Source of the DNA: Subtercola boreus
Lineage (GTDB): Bacteria; Actinomycetota; Actinomycetes; Actinomycetales; Microbacteriaceae
Direction: 5' to 3'
Assembly (NCBI RefSeq): GCF_006716115.1
Contig: NZ_VFOO01000001.1
Span: 2,294,001-2,358,000, forward strand
DNA length: 64,000 nt
In this document: piece after piece, positions 50,414-58,965 of the stretch
Layout of the letters: the number at the start of each line of letters is the position of its first letter
How positions within the stretch are numbered: position 1 is the stretch's first letter
Translations under genes and position numbers: made by a program
The notes under the pieces: generated by a model
Database searches by the model: none
What the model was told of the DNA's origin: nothing
The model's input: the letters and a program-made list of their open reading frames with translations, nothing else

Positions 50414-52264
50414 TCACCGGCCCCACTCGAAGAGGAGGTACCGGCCACCGACACTGATGAGCGCCGGTGCGGAGGGATCCATTCCCACTGCTTCGACGAA
50501 CGGCTCCCAGCCCCCGGGGCTGTCGCTGTAGGCGAAGGTGTCGACCATGATCGCGCAGGCACCCGACTCGAAGGTCGCCGAGGCGAACGCCCCTGGCATC
50601 GTCGAAGCGGCCTTCCAGTAGTCGCTGCTCGCCGTGCCGATCACTGCGCCGTAGCTCCAGCGCAGGGCATCCGCACCACGCGGCGAGACGACGGAGGGCA
50701 GGATCTCGTCGTAGTCCCCCATCAGGCCTATCGGGCCGGTCTCCGGGAAACCCTTCAGCGGCAACTGCACCACCCCGCAGCCGGGGCCGAGAGATCCGGC
50801 TGCGGCCGCGGTGAAGTCCCTCAGGGCCGCATCGGTCACCGGGGTCAACGGCACCGTCGGGGCGATGCGCGGCACCTGGTCGAACACGGCGACGACGCTG
50901 ACGATCGCCAGAACGACCAGGAGCGAGCGGCGGCGGCTCGCCAGCCGCTCGATGACGATGGCCAGCACACCGAGCGCCAGCATGCTGACGACGATCGACA
51001 TCCGGGACCAGGCCCGGATCTCGGGGCTCCCGAAGAACGAGAGAACGGTGCCGAGGCCGGCCGTGATGAAGAAGAGGAAGGCGCCGAGGAAAGCGGTGAG
51101 CAGAACCCCGATGCGGGCATCCTGAACCACCAGCGCGAGGCCCTTCGCACCCTCGGCAGGAGCACGCGATCCGAACAGCCGCAGAACGATGATCACGAAG
51201 CTCAGCACGATCGCGACCGAGGCGACGACGGCTGTCGCAGCCGTTTCCGCGTCCGGGATGAGGGTGCTCGCTGAGTGGTACTCCTCAGACAGGCTTGCGA
51301 GCGGAGGGATGCCGCTCTGCAGCGACGGCAGCAGCAGGTCGATCAGTTTGCCACCGTAGCCTTCCGAATCGGTGAACGACCGGGCACCGAAGTACTTCTC
51401 GTACCGGTCTCCGAAGTTCAGGGACAGGATCGCGAGTTGCAGGCCGACGAGCAGCACCAACGAGCCCGTGGCGATGCTCGGCCAGACGAGCGCACGCGCC
51501 CGCGCCCGCCAACCACCGCCACCGGCACCGGCACCGGCACCGAGCAGCGCCACCAGCACCGAGACGAACCAGACGCCGCCGACGAGCAGCACGCCGAACA
51601 CGAAGTAGTACGACTGCGTCAGAGCGACCGCCGGCACGAGCACGACCAGGGGCACCACTCGCCGCCAGAACCGCATGCGGCGAGAGGATGCCCGGCCCAC
51701 CCAGCCCGCGAACGGGTCGGTGCGCTCGCCCGCGACCATCAGCACCAGGATGCCGATCAACGGCACGGCCCAGTAGTTCGAGAGGAACGGATGCCCGTAG
51801 CCCAGTTGCACGAAGTGGTACGGAACCGTGGCGAACAGCACCCCGAACACTACCGCCGTCACGCGGCGGAGGCGCAGTGCGCGGAAGAACGCGTACGACG
51901 TGAAACCCACCGCCAGGAAGCTGCCGAGGTTGTAGAGGTTCAGCGCCCAGATGCCATCGGGCAACACGGCCCCGCTCGCCCAGACGGCCACGGCCGACCA
52001 GGGGTCGAACAGCGGCGCAAAGAACAGGTTCTGCGCCTTCGGGAAGCCCAGCTGGTCGTTCGGAAGGAAGGGGAACGTGTGCAGCGCACTCGTGAAGATG
52101 CCGTAGTGCAGCACCTGGTCGGCGCCGCCGATGCTCCAGCGCCGGCCGAGGTCAGCGACATCCACTCCCAGGGCGACGATGGCGATCGCCAGGGCGACGA
52201 GCCCGCTCACTGCCGCCCACAGCAGTTCTTCGGCGACAAACCTGCCGTTCGCGAAGCGGGTCAT
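50414..52264 (-). CDS. Polytopic membrane protein, possibly GT-C-like
   Basis: 616 residues with about 12 membrane helices in the first 480 residues and a soluble extracytoplasmic C-terminal domain (about 480-616, CGVVQLPLKGFPETGPIG and CAIMVDTFAYSD). The first loop after helix 1 contains GADQVLHYGIFTSALHTFPF and GFPKAQNLFFAPLFDPWSA, resembling the layout of GT-C glycosyltransferase-like proteins in polysaccharide loci. No family-defining catalytic pair is certain. It is the first gene of the minus-strand group with the two secreted proteins (118 nt before the next gene), inside the polysaccharide island. A role in glycan modification is inference. Confidence 0.72.
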   Translation of the reverse strand: MTRFANGRFVAEELLWAAVSGLVALAIAIVALGVDVADLGRRWSIGGADQVLHYGIFTSALHTFPFLPNDQLGFPKAQNLFFAPLFDPWSAVAVWASGAVLPDGIWALNLYNLGSFLAVGFTSYAFFRALRLRRVTAVVFGVLFATVPYHFVQLGYGHPFLSNYWAVPLIGILVLMVAGERTDPFAGWVGRASSRRMRFWRRVVPLVVLVPAVALTQSYYFVFGVLLVGGVWFVSVLVALLGAGAGAGGGGWRARARALVWPSIATGSLVLLVGLQLAILSLNFGDRYEKYFGARSFTDSEGYGGKLIDLLLPSLQSGIPPLASLSEEYHSASTLIPDAETAATAVVASVAIVLSFVIIVLRLFGSRAPAEGAKGLALVVQDARIGVLLTAFLGAFLFFITAGLGTVLSFFGSPEIRAWSRMSIVVSMLALGVLAIVIERLASRRRSLLVVLAIVSVVAVFDQVPRIAPTVPLTPVTDAALRDFTAAAAGSLGPGCGVVQLPLKGFPETGPIGLMGDYDEILPSVVSPRGADALRWSYGAVIGTASSDYWKAASTMPGAFASATFESGACAIMVDTFAYSDSPGGWEPFVEAVGMDPSAPALISVGGRYLLFEWGR

Positions 52265-52427
52265 ACTGTGGGGGTCATGCAGACATCATGAACAGAATCT
52301 AACTCACGTTCCGGCGCGTCCCGGCGCGAGGCGCGCGCACCAGGCCAGAGAGCTGCAGGATGGTAGTCTTTTACGCGCTTTGGCCTCGCACATGCGCGGG
52401 GAAATGAACAGGAAGACTATTGCACGT

Positions 52428-53366
52428 ATGCCAAAAACCGCATTAGTGGCTGGAGGCGCCGGCTTCGTCGGCTCCCACCTGTGTGAACGGCTGCTTGCAG
52501 ACGGCTACCGGGTTGTCGCCGTCGACAACTACATCACCGGCAACCGGTCGAACATCGAGCACCTCCTCGCCGACGAGAACTTCACTCTCCTGGAGATCGA
52601 CGCCGAGACCGCCGAATCGATCGACGAGACGTTCGAGCTGGTTCTGCACTTCGCCAGCCCCGCCTCGCCTCCCCGCTACCTCGCCCATCCGATCGAGACG
52701 CTGCACGCCGGTTCGACCGTCACCGAGGCGCTGCTGAACGTCGCCCGCCGCGACGGTGCGCGCTTCATCGTCGCCTCGACCTCCGAGGTGTACGGGGACC
52801 CCCACGTGCATCCACAGGTCGAGGAGTACTGGGGCAACGTGAGCTCGACGGGCCCGCGGAGCGTCTACGACGAGGCCAAGCGCTATGCGGAGGCCATCAC
52901 GTTCGCCTACCGCCGCTACTTCGAGACGAACACCGGCGTTGTGCGCCTCTTCAACACGTACGGCCCCCGCATGGACCTCGACGACGGCCGCGCCATCCCC
53001 GCGTTCGCCAAGGCGGCCCTGAAGAACCTGCCGATCCCGTTGCACGGCGACGGCAGCCAGACCCGTTCGCTCTGCTACATCGACGACCAGGTCGACGGCA
53101 TCCTGCGCCTGGCCGCGAGCGACGAACCCGGGCCGATCAACATCGGGAACCCGCACGAGCAGACGCTGCTGGAGATCGCCGAGGCGGTCATCCGGCTCAG
53201 CGGCTCGACTTCCACCATCGAACTGCACCCGCGCCCGGTCGACGATCCCGAGCGCCGCCAGCCCGACATCACCAAAGCCACCGAACTGCTCGGCTGGACC
53301 CCGAAGGTCGACGTCGAGCAGGGCCTCGCCCAGACCATCGAGTGGTTCAGAACCCACTCCTCCTGA
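52428..53366 (+). CDS. UDP-glucuronate decarboxylase-like NAD-dependent epimerase/dehydratase
   Basis: 312 residues from ATG at 52428 (in-frame ATG at 52404 possible). It is an extended SDR enzyme with GGAGFVGSHLCERLL, HFASPASPPRYLAHPIETL, ASTSEVYGDP, GPRSVYDEAKRYAE (Tyr and Lys of the catalytic set) and RLFNTYGPRMDLDDGR. The ASPASP, HPIETL and GPRS.YDE patterns are those of UDP-glucuronic acid decarboxylase, which makes UDP-xylose. A UDP-glucose dehydrogenase to supply its substrate is not in the window. A TAGTCT box at about 52363 may be the promoter. The DPM1-like GT2 follows on the same strand after 49 nt. Confidence 0.85.
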   Translation: MPKTALVAGGAGFVGSHLCERLLADGYRVVAVDNYITGNRSNIEHLLADENFTLLEIDAETAESIDETFELVLHFASPASPPRYLAHPIETLHAGSTVTEALLNVARRDGARFIVASTSEVYGDPHVHPQVEEYWGNVSSTGPRSVYDEAKRYAEAITFAYRRYFETNTGVVRLFNTYGPRMDLDDGRAIPAFAKAALKNLPIPLHGDGSQTRSLCYIDDQVDGILRLAASDEPGPINIGNPHEQTLLEIAEAVIRLSGSTSTIELHPRPVDDPERRQPDITKATELLGWTPKVDVEQGLAQTIEWFRTHSS

Positions 53367-53415
53367 CCCGTACCTCACCACCCTCCCCGCACCGCAGTGC
53401 GACGAAAGGCGATCC

Positions 53416-54138
53416 GTGAAACTCTCCGTGCTCATGCCTGTCTACAACGAACAGGCGACCCTCCAGAAAGTGCTCGACAAGGTGCTCGCCATCGAATGGC
53501 AGGACGAGGTCGACGTCGAGTTCGTCATCGTGAACGACGGCAGCGTCGACCAGACCGCAGCGATCCTCGACGGCATCACCGATGAGCGGGTCACCGTGTT
53601 CCACCAGCCCCGCAACCAGGGCAAGGGCGCCGCGATCCGCAAGGCCGCCTCCCTCGCCAGCGGCGACCACGTCATCATCTGCGACGCCGACGAGGAGTAC
53701 AAGCCCTCCGAGATCCCCGGGCTCCTGCAGCCCATCCTCGACGGCGAAGCGAAGATCGTCTACGGCACCCGCACCTTCGGCAGCCACACCTCGTACTCGT
53801 ACTGGTACGTCATCGGCAACCGCGGCGTGAACCTCTTCACCAACGTGATCTTCAACGCCTACGTCAGCGACGTCGAGACCTGCTACAAGCTCATGCCGAC
53901 TGCGCTCTACCGGTCGCTGCACATCACGTCCAACGGGTTCGGCATGGAGGCCGAGATCACCGGCAAGCTCCTCGCCCGCGGCTACCGCCCCTACGAGGTC
54001 CCCATCTCGTACAAGGCCCGCACCCGCGCAGAGGGCAAGAAGATCACCGCGTGGGACGGCGTCGAGGCGCTCTGGATCCTGCTGAAGATCCGGCTCAAAG
54101 AGGGCTCGCGCCGGCAGCCGCCGGTCACCCTCCCCTGA
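53416..54138 (+). CDS. GT2-family glycosyltransferase, polyprenyl-phosphate hexosyltransferase-like (DPM1-type)
   Basis: 240 residues from GTG at 53416, with AAAGG upstream. It has the GT-A fold with VLMPVYNEQATLQKVLDKVL, FVIVNDGSVDQT, NQGKGAAIRKAASLASGDHV, the acidic metal motif CDADEEYKPSE, and GFGMEAEITGKLLARG. This matches soluble dolichol/undecaprenyl-phosphate mannosyl- or glucosyltransferases, which load a sugar on the lipid at the inner membrane face. There are no membrane helices, so it may work with a separate GtrA protein such as the one at 34138. The donor sugar is unknown. Confidence 0.86.
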   Translation: MKLSVLMPVYNEQATLQKVLDKVLAIEWQDEVDVEFVIVNDGSVDQTAAILDGITDERVTVFHQPRNQGKGAAIRKAASLASGDHVIICDADEEYKPSEIPGLLQPILDGEAKIVYGTRTFGSHTSYSYWYVIGNRGVNLFTNVIFNAYVSDVETCYKLMPTALYRSLHITSNGFGMEAEITGKLLARGYRPYEVPISYKARTRAEGKKITAWDGVEALWILLKIRLKEGSRRQPPVTLP

Positions 54139-54164
54139 TCTTCCGGCGTGCCTGACGCGCTCTT

Positions 54165-55028
54165 CTAATCGCGGAGCAGGCTCTGCAGGTACACGCCGTA
54201 GCCGCTCTTCAGGAGCGGTTCGGCGAGGCGGGCGAGGTCGGCGTCGGTGATCCAGCCGGCATTCCACGCCACCTCCTCGATGCAACCGATCTTGTAGCCC
54301 TGCCGGTCTTCGACCACCCGCACGAACTCGGTGGCCTGCAGCATGGACTCGAAAGTGCCGGTGTCGAGCCATGCCGTGCCCCGGTCGAGCACCTGCACCC
54401 TCAGCGCGCCCGTGCTGAGGTAGTGCTCATTCACCGCCGTGATCTCGAGCTCCCCGCGGGCGCTCGGCCGGATCGAGCGCGCAACCTCGACGATCGAGTT
54501 GTCGTAGAAGTAGAGCCCCGGCACCGCGTAGCTCGATTTCGGATGCTCGGGCTTCTCCTCGATCGACACGGCAACGTTCTGCGCGTCGAACTCGACGACT
54601 CCGTACGCGCGGGGATTCGACACCTGGGCGGCGAAGATGAGGGCGCCGTCGACGTCGGTGTGCTCGCGCATCGACTCACCGAAACCCTGGCCGTGGAAGA
54701 TGTTGTCACCGAGCACCAGCGCGACGCTCTCGTCACCGATGAACTGCTCGCCGATCAGGAACGCCTGCGCGAGCCCCTCCGGCCGCTCCTGCACGGCGTA
54801 CTCGAGGGTGATGCCGAACTCGCTGCCGTCGCCGAGCAGCGCTCGGAACTGGTCCGAGTACTCCGGCGTCGTGATGATCAGGATCTCCCGGATGCCCGCC
54901 ATCATCAGTGTCGAGAGGGGGTAGTAGATCATCGGCTTGTCGTAGATCGGCATGAGCTGCTTGCTGATGCCGCGGGTGATGGGCCAGAGCCGGGTGCCCG
55001 AACCGCCGGCGAGGATGATTCCGCGCAT
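54165..55028 (-). CDS. rmlA: Glucose-1-phosphate thymidylyltransferase
   Basis: 287 residues from ATG at 55028. It makes dTDP-glucose from glucose-1-phosphate and dTTP, the first step of dTDP-L-rhamnose synthesis. It has the nucleotidyltransferase signature [20 protein letters not shown], then [38 protein letters not shown] and [13 protein letters not shown]. The length is normal for RmlA. It lies 1 nt after the rmlC stop, so the two are cotranscribed from the promoter shared with rmlB. Confidence 0.96.
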   Translation of the reverse strand: MRGIILAGGSGTRLWPITRGISKQLMPIYDKPMIYYPLSTLMMAGIREILIITTPEYSDQFRALLGDGSEFGITLEYAVQERPEGLAQAFLIGEQFIGDESVALVLGDNIFHGQGFGESMREHTDVDGALIFAAQVSNPRAYGVVEFDAQNVAVSIEEKPEHPKSSYAVPGLYFYDNSIVEVARSIRPSARGELEITAVNEHYLSTGALRVQVLDRGTAWLDTGTFESMLQATEFVRVVEDRQGYKIGCIEEVAWNAGWITDADLARLAEPLLKSGYGVYLQSLLRD

Positions 55029-55029
55029 C

Positions 55030-55653
55030 TCAGGCGCCGCCTTTCTGTGCTGCCGTGTCGAGGGAGGCATAGTGCGCGCGCGCGTCGTCCCACGTGGTCA
55101 GGAGCCCGCCCGCCAGGGCCTCGGCGAGCGACGGAGCGCCCGTGTCCCGTGGCGACAGCAGCAGCTCGCCCGCCTCGGGTGGGAACGCCAGGGCGATGTC
55201 GGGGTCGAGCGGGTTGATGGCATGTTCGCGGTCCGCGTGGTACGTGTCCGTGACGAGATAGCTCACGGTCGCGTCCTCGGTCAGCGCCACGAAGGCGTGC
55301 CCGAGGCCTTCGGCAAGGTACATGGAACGGTGGTGCTCGGAATCGAGCAGCACCGCATCCCACCGCCCGAAGGCGGGCGAGCCGACCCTCAGGTCGATGA
55401 CGTAGTCGAGCACGGCACCGTGCGTTGCCGTCACGAGCTTCGCCTGGCCGAGCGGCACGTCGGCGAAGTGGATGCCACGGACGACCCCTTTCCGCGACAA
55501 GGAGACGTTCGCCTGGCGGAGGGTGAGCGGATGCCCGATCGCCTGCTCGAGCAGATCGAACCGGTACCACTCGAAGAAGAGCCCACGGTCATCCGCGTGC
55601 TGCACGGGCGTGATCTCGTAGGAATCGGGGACGCTCAGCTCGCGAATCTGCAC
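55030..55653 (-). CDS. rmlC: dTDP-4-dehydrorhamnose 3,5-epimerase
   Basis: 207 residues from GTG at 55653. It is a cupin-fold epimerase acting on dTDP-4-keto-6-deoxyglucose: [30 protein letters not shown] (catalytic His), [39 protein letters not shown] and [21 protein letters not shown]. The length is usual for actinobacterial RmlC. A TAGAAT box (minus strand of 55660-55665) lies exactly 6 nt before the GTG, so the mRNA should be leaderless. It is divergent to rmlB across 39 nt and precedes rmlA. Confidence 0.95.
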   Translation of the reverse strand: MQIRELSVPDSYEITPVQHADDRGLFFEWYRFDLLEQAIGHPLTLRQANVSLSRKGVVRGIHFADVPLGQAKLVTATHGAVLDYVIDLRVGSPAFGRWDAVLLDSEHHRSMYLAEGLGHAFVALTEDATVSYLVTDTYHADREHAINPLDPDIALAFPPEAGELLLSPRDTGAPSLAEALAGGLLTTWDDARAHYASLDTAAQKGGA

Positions 55654-55692
55654 GAGGAAATTCTAGTAGTCGCGCTGCCCTAGACTTTGCCG
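55654..55692. promoter_or_regulatory. Mirror-image divergent promoter of rmlCA and rmlBD
   Basis: The whole gap is 39 nt. TAGAAT (minus, 55660-55665) ends 6 nt before the rmlC GTG and TAGACT (plus, 55681-55686) ends 6 nt before the rmlB ATG. The boxes are 15 nt apart, so the two polymerase sites overlap and both mRNAs would lack a leader. Confidence 0.65.
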
Positions 55693-56682
55693 ATGAGGAT
55701 TCTCGTTACCGGCGGTGCCGGATTCATCGGCTCGAACTTCGTCAGACGAGTGCTGGCCGACAGCTACCCCGGGCTCGAAGGCGCCGAAGTCGTCGTGCTC
55801 GACGCCCTCACCTACTCGGGCAACCTCGAGAACCTCGCACCGGTCAGCGATTCGGCCCGGTACAGCTTCGTGCACGGCGACATCCGCGACAGAGCCCTCC
55901 TCGACGAGCTCTTCCCGGGCATCGACGCCGTGGTGCACTTCGCAGCCGAGTCGCACGTCGACCGGTCCGTCGACGATGCCTCTATCTTCGTCGAGACCAA
56001 TGTGCTCGGCACGCAGCAGCTGCTGGACGCCGGGCTCCGCAGTGGCCTGGCGCGCTTCGTGCACGTCTCCACCGATGAGGTGTACGGCACGATCGCCGAT
56101 GGATCGTGGCGCGAGGACCACCTGCTCGAACCGAACTCTCCCTATTCCGCGTCGAAGGCCGGAAGCGACCTGCTTGTGCGCTCCTACCACCGCACGCACG
56201 GCATGAACGTGTCGATCACGCGCTGCTCGAACAACTACGGTCCCTACCACTTCCCTGAAAAGGTCATCCCGCTCTTCGTCACGAACCTCATCGACGGCGA
56301 ACATGTTCCGCTCTACGGCTCCGGGGAGAACATCCGCGACTGGCTGCACGTCGACGACCACACCCGTGCCATCGCTCTTGTCCTCGTCGGCGGGCGTCCC
56401 GGCGAGATCTACAACATCGGCGGCGGCACGGAGCTGTCGAACGTCGAGCTGACGAACCTGCTGCTCGACGCCACCGGCACGGACTGGTCGTTCGTCGACC
56501 ACGTCGAAGACCGCAAGGGCCACGACCTCCGGTACTCGGTGGACTGCTCGAAGATCTCCCGCGAGCTCGGCTACGAACCGCTGGTGCCGTTCGAGCAGGG
56601 ACTCGGCGACGTGGTCTCCTGGTACCGCAACAACCGCGCCTGGTGGGAACCCTTGAAGGCACGCGCGGCGCTGGGGCGATGA
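55693..56682 (+). CDS. rmlB: dTDP-glucose 4,6-dehydratase
   Basis: 329 residues from ATG at 55693. It converts dTDP-glucose to dTDP-4-keto-6-deoxyglucose with bound NAD. It shows RILVTGGAGFIGSNFVRRVL, DALTYSGNLENL, HFAAESHVDRSVDD, VSTDEVYGTI (Thr-Asp-Glu catalytic set), YSASKAGSD (Tyr and Lys) and TRCSNNYGPYHFPEKVIP, all diagnostic of RmlB. TAGACT lies 6 nt before the ATG (leaderless). The stop overlaps the rmlD start (ATGA). Confidence 0.97.
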   Translation: MRILVTGGAGFIGSNFVRRVLADSYPGLEGAEVVVLDALTYSGNLENLAPVSDSARYSFVHGDIRDRALLDELFPGIDAVVHFAAESHVDRSVDDASIFVETNVLGTQQLLDAGLRSGLARFVHVSTDEVYGTIADGSWREDHLLEPNSPYSASKAGSDLLVRSYHRTHGMNVSITRCSNNYGPYHFPEKVIPLFVTNLIDGEHVPLYGSGENIRDWLHVDDHTRAIALVLVGGRPGEIYNIGGGTELSNVELTNLLLDATGTDWSFVDHVEDRKGHDLRYSVDCSKISRELGYEPLVPFEQGLGDVVSWYRNNRAWWEPLKARAALGR

Positions 56683-57731
56683 GCGCTCCCGAGATGAGCG
56701 CTGCCGCGCCCGAGCCCGCCTCGGCCAGTGCGCCGGTACCGGTATCGGCACCGGCCGCGCCCCGATATCTCGTCACCGGAGCGAGCGGGATGCTCGGCCT
56801 CGACCTGCAGGCCGCGCTCGCCGCTCGCGGAGCCGACGTGACCGCGCTCGGCCGCACCGACCTCGATGTGACCGATGCCTCTGCCGTTCTCCGCGCGGTG
56901 GCCGGCCACGACGTGGTGTTCAACCTGGCCGCGTACACCAAGGTGGACGATGCGGAGAGCTTCGAAGACGAGGCCTACGACGTCAACGCGACAGGGGCAG
57001 GCAACGTCGCCGCCGCAGCCCGAGAGAGCGGAGCCACGCTCATCCACGTCTCCACCGACTACGTCTTCGACGGGTCGGCCACCTCGCCCTACCCCGAAGA
57101 CGCGCCCTACAGCCCGCTCTCGGCGTACGGGCGCACCAAGGCGCAGGGTGAACGAAACGTGCTCCACGAGCATCCTTCGGGCGCCTATGTCGTACGCACG
57201 GCCTGGCTCTACGGCAAGCACGGCTCGAGCTTCCCGAAGACCATGCTGAAGCTGATCGCGGACCGGGACACCGTGAGTGTCGTCAACGACCAGCACGGCC
57301 AGCCGACGTGGACGGTGGATGTCGCGACCCAGCTTCTGCGGCTCGCCGACGCCGCACGGACCAGCGCCGCTGGCCTCCACTCCGCTGCCCTCCGCTCTGC
57401 GGGCCTCGGCTCCGCGGGCCTCGGCTCCGCGGGCCTCGGCGGGCCGCATGCCGCACCGGGCATATACCACGCCACGAACTCCGGCGAGACGACCTGGTTC
57501 GGGTTCACACAGGCTCTGTTCGGGGAACTCCAGATCGACCCTGATAGGGTTCAGCCGACAGACAGTTCGCAGTTTGTTCGCCCCGCCCCGCGGCCCGCGT
57601 ATTCCGTACTCGGGCATGACGCGTGGTCCCGAGCGGGGATCGAGCCCCTGCGAAATTGGGGTGAGGCGCTGCACGCGGCAGCGATTTCGGGAGTTTTGGA
57701 GAAACATGGCAACGCTTCGGGTCGTCGTTGA
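56679..57731 (+). CDS. rmlD: dTDP-4-dehydrorhamnose reductase
   Basis: 350 residues from ATG at 56679. It is the last step of dTDP-L-rhamnose synthesis, NAD(P)H-dependent. Family features are YLVTGASGMLGLDLQAAL, FNLAAYTKVDDAES, HVSTDYVFDGSA, SAYGRTKAQGE (Tyr and Lys) and VVRTAWLYGKHGSSFPKTML. It has a 27-residue Ala/Pro-rich N-terminal extension and an inserted loop of about 25 residues, with repeated GSAGL made by a 15-bp tandem repeat (about 57390-57440); both are unusual for RmlD. The 3' end overlaps the next GT4 gene by 26 nt. Confidence 0.94.
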   Translation: MSAPEMSAAAPEPASASAPVPVSAPAAPRYLVTGASGMLGLDLQAALAARGADVTALGRTDLDVTDASAVLRAVAGHDVVFNLAAYTKVDDAESFEDEAYDVNATGAGNVAAAARESGATLIHVSTDYVFDGSATSPYPEDAPYSPLSAYGRTKAQGERNVLHEHPSGAYVVRTAWLYGKHGSSFPKTMLKLIADRDTVSVVNDQHGQPTWTVDVATQLLRLADAARTSAAGLHSAALRSAGLGSAGLGSAGLGGPHAAPGIYHATNSGETTWFGFTQALFGELQIDPDRVQPTDSSQFVRPAPRPAYSVLGHDAWSRAGIEPLRNWGEALHAAAISGVLEKHGNASGRR

Positions 57732-58845
57732 CCAGATCCTGAGCCCCGTTCCCGGCGGCATCGGCCGCTACACCGAAGAGCTCACCCGCGAACTCGTCAC
57801 GACCGCCCCGAGGGACTGCTTTGTCGAAGCCATCGTGGCCGCGCATCCGCCCGCCTCGATCGACGACCTGAAGACCCGCCTGCCCGGCCTGGCCGGTGTC
57901 ACCCGCACGTCGCTCGGCCGTCGGGAACTCTCCGCGGCCTGGCAGCACGGCCTGCTCACCGGGCAGAGCCGTGGGATGGTGCACGCGACGTCACTGCTCG
58001 CCCCGCTCACCAAGCACGACCAGCTTCACCAGCCCGGCGACCAGATCGCCGTCACCATCCACGACGTCGTGCCGTGGACGCACCCGCAGACCCTCACGCC
58101 ACACGGCGTCGCCTGGCACAAGGCGATGGCGAGGCGGGCGCGCAAGTACGCCGACGCCGTGGTCGTGCCCACCCATGCCGTCGCCCAGGAACTCGCTCGC
58201 TACGTCAACTTCGGCGAGCGCGTGCGCGTCATCGGCGGAGCGGTGGGTTCGTCGCTGAAGGTGCCGGCCGACGCGGATGCCCGAGCTGCCGCCCTGGGCC
58301 TCCCCGACTCCTACGTACTCGCCGTCGGCACCCTCGAGCCGAGAAAGGGTCTCGCGACCCTGATCGCCGCGCTCGCCAGGCCCGATGCGCCCGACCTCCC
58401 CCTCGTGATCGCGGGGCCGAAGGGCTGGGGCGACCTCGACGTCGCCGCCGTCGCCGCCTCTGCGGGGCTGGCGGAGAACCGGCTGCACGTGCTGGGCTTC
58501 GTGAGCGACGAAGACCTGGCGCTCGTCATCTCCCGGGCCACGGTGTTCGTCTACCCGAGCATGGCCGAGGGCTTCGGCCTGCCGATCATCGAGGCACTGC
58601 ACTTCGGCACCCCGGTCATCCACACCGACGTGCCGGCCCTGCTGGAGGTGGCGGACGACGCGAGCATCGTGGTGCCCCGCGAGGATGCCGCGGACCTCCC
58701 AGCGCGCCTCGCCGAGGCCATCACGCGGGTCGTGACCGACGACGCCCTCCGCGCGCGGCTCCGCATCGTGGGCCTCGACCGCGCCCGCGCCTACAGCTGG
58801 CGCGACTCGGCCGAGAAGGTCTGGCAGCTGCACGCCGACCTCTGA
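57706..58845 (+). CDS. GT4-family glycosyltransferase (rmlD-coupled)
   Basis: 379 residues from ATG at 57706, inside the rmlD 3' end, with GGAGAAAC as ribosome site. The GT-B fold features are LRVVVDQILSPVPGGIGRYTEEL, VTIHDVVPWTHPQTL, VLAVGTLEPRKGLATLIAAL, VYPSMAEGFGLPIIEALHFG and VPALLEVADDASIVV. Its close coupling to rmlD makes a rhamnosyltransferase using dTDP-L-rhamnose a reasonable guess. It is like the GT4 at 40710 and lacks the extension of the five paralogs. A strong hairpin follows at 58909-58939. Confidence 0.9.
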   Translation: MATLRVVVDQILSPVPGGIGRYTEELTRELVTTAPRDCFVEAIVAAHPPASIDDLKTRLPGLAGVTRTSLGRRELSAAWQHGLLTGQSRGMVHATSLLAPLTKHDQLHQPGDQIAVTIHDVVPWTHPQTLTPHGVAWHKAMARRARKYADAVVVPTHAVAQELARYVNFGERVRVIGGAVGSSLKVPADADARAAALGLPDSYVLAVGTLEPRKGLATLIAALARPDAPDLPLVIAGPKGWGDLDVAAVAASAGLAENRLHVLGFVSDEDLALVISRATVFVYPSMAEGFGLPIIEALHFGTPVIHTDVPALLEVADDASIVVPREDAADLPARLAEAITRVVTDDALRARLRIVGLDRARAYSWRDSAEKVWQLHADL

Positions 58846-58908
58846 CCCGCCCCGCGGCCTCCGGGCTCCGCGCCGGAGCGCGGCGGGCGCCCGTGCCGGC
58901 GGACGACG

Positions 58909-58939
58909 GAGGCCCGCCCCCGGTGGGGAGACGGGCCTC
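58909..58939. terminator. Bidirectional terminator hairpin
   Basis: GAGGCCCG (58909-58916) pairs with CGGGCCTC (58932-58939), and CCCC/GGGG continues inside around a CGGT loop. It lies between the convergent GT4 and alkaline phosphatase genes and marks the right edge of the polysaccharide island. Confidence 0.78.
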
Positions 58940-58965
58940 AGTCCTCAAGCGTTCAGTTCGAAGTC

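Noticed and set aside
26521-58845. Polysaccharide island as a recently acquired mobile element
   Set aside because: I see no integrase, transposase, tRNA or flanking direct repeats, and base composition and start-signal style look like the neighbouring core genes.
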